Shown: positions 11,164 through 12,097 of the stretch, piece after piece
Numbering within the stretch: the first letter of the stretch is position 1
Layout: each line of letters begins with the position of its first letter
Source of the DNA: CAZYTO01 sp964650405
Lineage (GTDB): Bacteria > Acidobacteriota > Thermoanaerobaculia > Gp7-AA8
DNA length: 12,097 bases
Assembly (NCBI GenBank): GCA_964650405.1
Contig: CAZYTO010000174.1
Location: forward strand, 1-12,097
Reading direction: 5' to 3'
The notes under the pieces: model-generated
Database searches by the model: none
Told to the model about the DNA's origin: nothing
The model's input: only the letters and a program-made list of their open reading frames with translations
Program-made: the position numbers and the translations under genes

Positions 11164-12097
11164 ATGCGACTCGGCGAATCCGTCCGCACCTCCATCGAAG
11201 AAGTCAGGGCCCATCCGCTGCGCTCGGCGTTCACGCTCGTCGGCGTCATTCTCGGCACCTGTGCGCTGGTCATCGTGATGTCCGTCCTCGACGGCGTCGA
11301 GGCCTCGGTATGGAAGGGTGTGGAGGACCTGGGCATGGACGGTGTGCTGGTGATCTCGCCGCGCAAACCGACGGACCGGATCGAAGCGGCCAAGATGAAC
11401 ATCTCCCGCGGCCTGCGCACCGAGGACGTGAAGGCGTTCGAGGGGAGCGAGCTCATTGGATCGATCGGTCCGGTGGGGGAGACGCGCGCCGTCATCGCCG
11501 CCGGCCGCCTCTCCGGCCGGGTGACCGTCTACGGCATCACCCCCGAGTTCGCGGACATCAAGAACCGGCGCACCAGCGAAGGGCGCTTCCTCGCCGAGCA
11601 TGACGTCGACGAAAAGCGGCCCACGTGCGTCCTCGGCTTCAAGCTCAAGCAGCAGCTCTTCGGCGGCTCGGACGCCGTCGGCCAGCAGATCAGCCTGGCC
11701 GGGCGCCGGCTCGAAGTCGTCGGCGTCGGCACCCGCTTCAACATGGAGTTCGTCGACGACGACGACATGCGCAAGGAGACGGCCGGCATCTACATCCCGT
11801 TCTCGGTCTACGAGGACATGTTCGGGCGCACGAACGCCATCTCCTACATGCTGGCCAAGGCCGCCACGCCGGAGCAGTCCATCGAGGCGGAGGACGAGGC
11901 CGCGCGCGTGTTCGCCCAGGTGCACAACGGCATCCACGACATCCGCGTGTCGAACGTCGGGAAAGAGATCCTGAAGGAGCGCGGCAACATCCAGAGCGTC
12001 CTGCGCAACTGGCGCATCGTCTTCTTCGCCATCGCCGGGGTGTCGCTGCTCATCGGCGGCGTGGGCATCTTCTCCGTGCTCAAGATCTCCATCTCCG
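11164..12097 (+). CDS. FtsX/MacB-type ABC permease 2 (partial, runs off the end)
   Basis: The frame is open from the ATG at 11164 to the window edge (311 full codons, no stop). It has helix 1 (about 22-42, FTLVGVILGTCALVIVMSVL), a MacB-type periplasmic core with VLGFKLKQQLFGGSDAVGQQISLAGRRLEVVGV, and the start of helix 2 near the end (FFAIAGVSLLIGGVGIFSVL). It is a diverged relative of permease 1 in both layout and motifs, so the two may form a heterodimer with the shared ATPase. The ribosome binding site is weak and the ATG follows repeat A4 by 9 bp. The C-terminal FtsX motifs are outside the window. Confidence 0.9.
   Translation, partial: MRLGESVRTSIEEVRAHPLRSAFTLVGVILGTCALVIVMSVLDGVEASVWKGVEDLGMDGVLVISPRKPTDRIEAAKMNISRGLRTEDVKAFEGSELIGSIGPVGETRAVIAAGRLSGRVTVYGITPEFADIKNRRTSEGRFLAEHDVDEKRPTCVLGFKLKQQLFGGSDAVGQQISLAGRRLEVVGVGTRFNMEFVDDDDMRKETAGIYIPFSVYEDMFGRTNAISYMLAKAATPEQSIEAEDEAARVFAQVHNGIHDIRVSNVGKEILKERGNIQSVLRNWRIVFFAIAGVSLLIGGVGIFSVLKISIS

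Noticed and set aside
9537..11937. Long leftward frames opposite the ATPase and the two permeases
   Set aside because: They are His/Asp/Val-rich antisense frames without domains, opposite genes with clear FtsX/MacB features.
1..12097. tRNA or rRNA genes
   Set aside because: No tRNA cloverleaf or rRNA-like stretch was recognised in the gaps, which are all occupied by the repeats described.

Overview
The window is about 12.1 kb of GC-rich, densely coding bacterial DNA with 12 protein genes (two cut by the window ends). The gene mix and the abundant GAGTGCC/GAGTGCT and CCTGAGCG...GCGAAGGATC intergenic repeats suggest a member of the Acidobacteriota (Thermoanaerobaculia- or Vicinamibacteria-like). 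That placement is an inference from general impression; there is no rRNA or marker gene here.

Layout. Positions 1-2591 read leftward: a PQQ-type sorbosone/glucose dehydrogenase-like lipoprotein (2591-1380), a RBBP9/YdeN-type serine hydrolase (1378-833), a small exported SnoaL/DUF4440-like protein (617-213), and the first 29 codons of another gene (87-1). Positions 2612-12097 read rightward: a PEP-mutase/isocitrate-lyase family protein, a secreted carboxypeptidase-regulatory-domain protein, an ALDH3-type aldehyde dehydrogenase, a NadR-type NMN adenylyltransferase/ribosylnicotinamide kinase, a peroxiredoxin, and a MacAB-like efflux operon (membrane-fusion protein, ABC ATPase, two FtsX/MacB-type permeases, the second cut by the window end).

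Main result 1. The BCP/PrxQ peroxiredoxin at 7005-7442 has an in-frame TGA (7134-7136) exactly at the peroxidatic cysteine (ADTPG-[TGA]-TIEG). The reading frame is intact on both sides. The usual resolving cysteine five residues later is Ser, and a SECIS-like stem-loop lies 15 nt downstream of the TGA. This looks like a selenocysteine peroxiredoxin that a standard gene caller would split or call broken.

Main result 2. Nine of the ten larger gaps between genes contain a long imperfect inverted repeat of about 70-160 bp; the exception is 3383-3479. In most of them each arm is built from a tandem 7- or 8-nt word. Five unrelated sequence families share this plan: A (GAGTGCC/TGAGTGC, four copies), B (CATCCTGAGCG...GAGCGAAGGATC, two copies), C (GATCGCT), D (AAGGCTGA) and E (GGCGAGC). 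They begin at or just after a stop codon. In two cases the repeat supplies the stop codon itself, and once it also encodes the last seven residues of NadR.

Main result 3. Several genes have a TAnnnT -10-like hexamer only 6-11 nt before the start codon and no Shine-Dalgarno sequence, which suggests leaderless or near-leaderless transcripts. At the divergent pair 2591/2612 one hexamer could serve as -10 on both strands.
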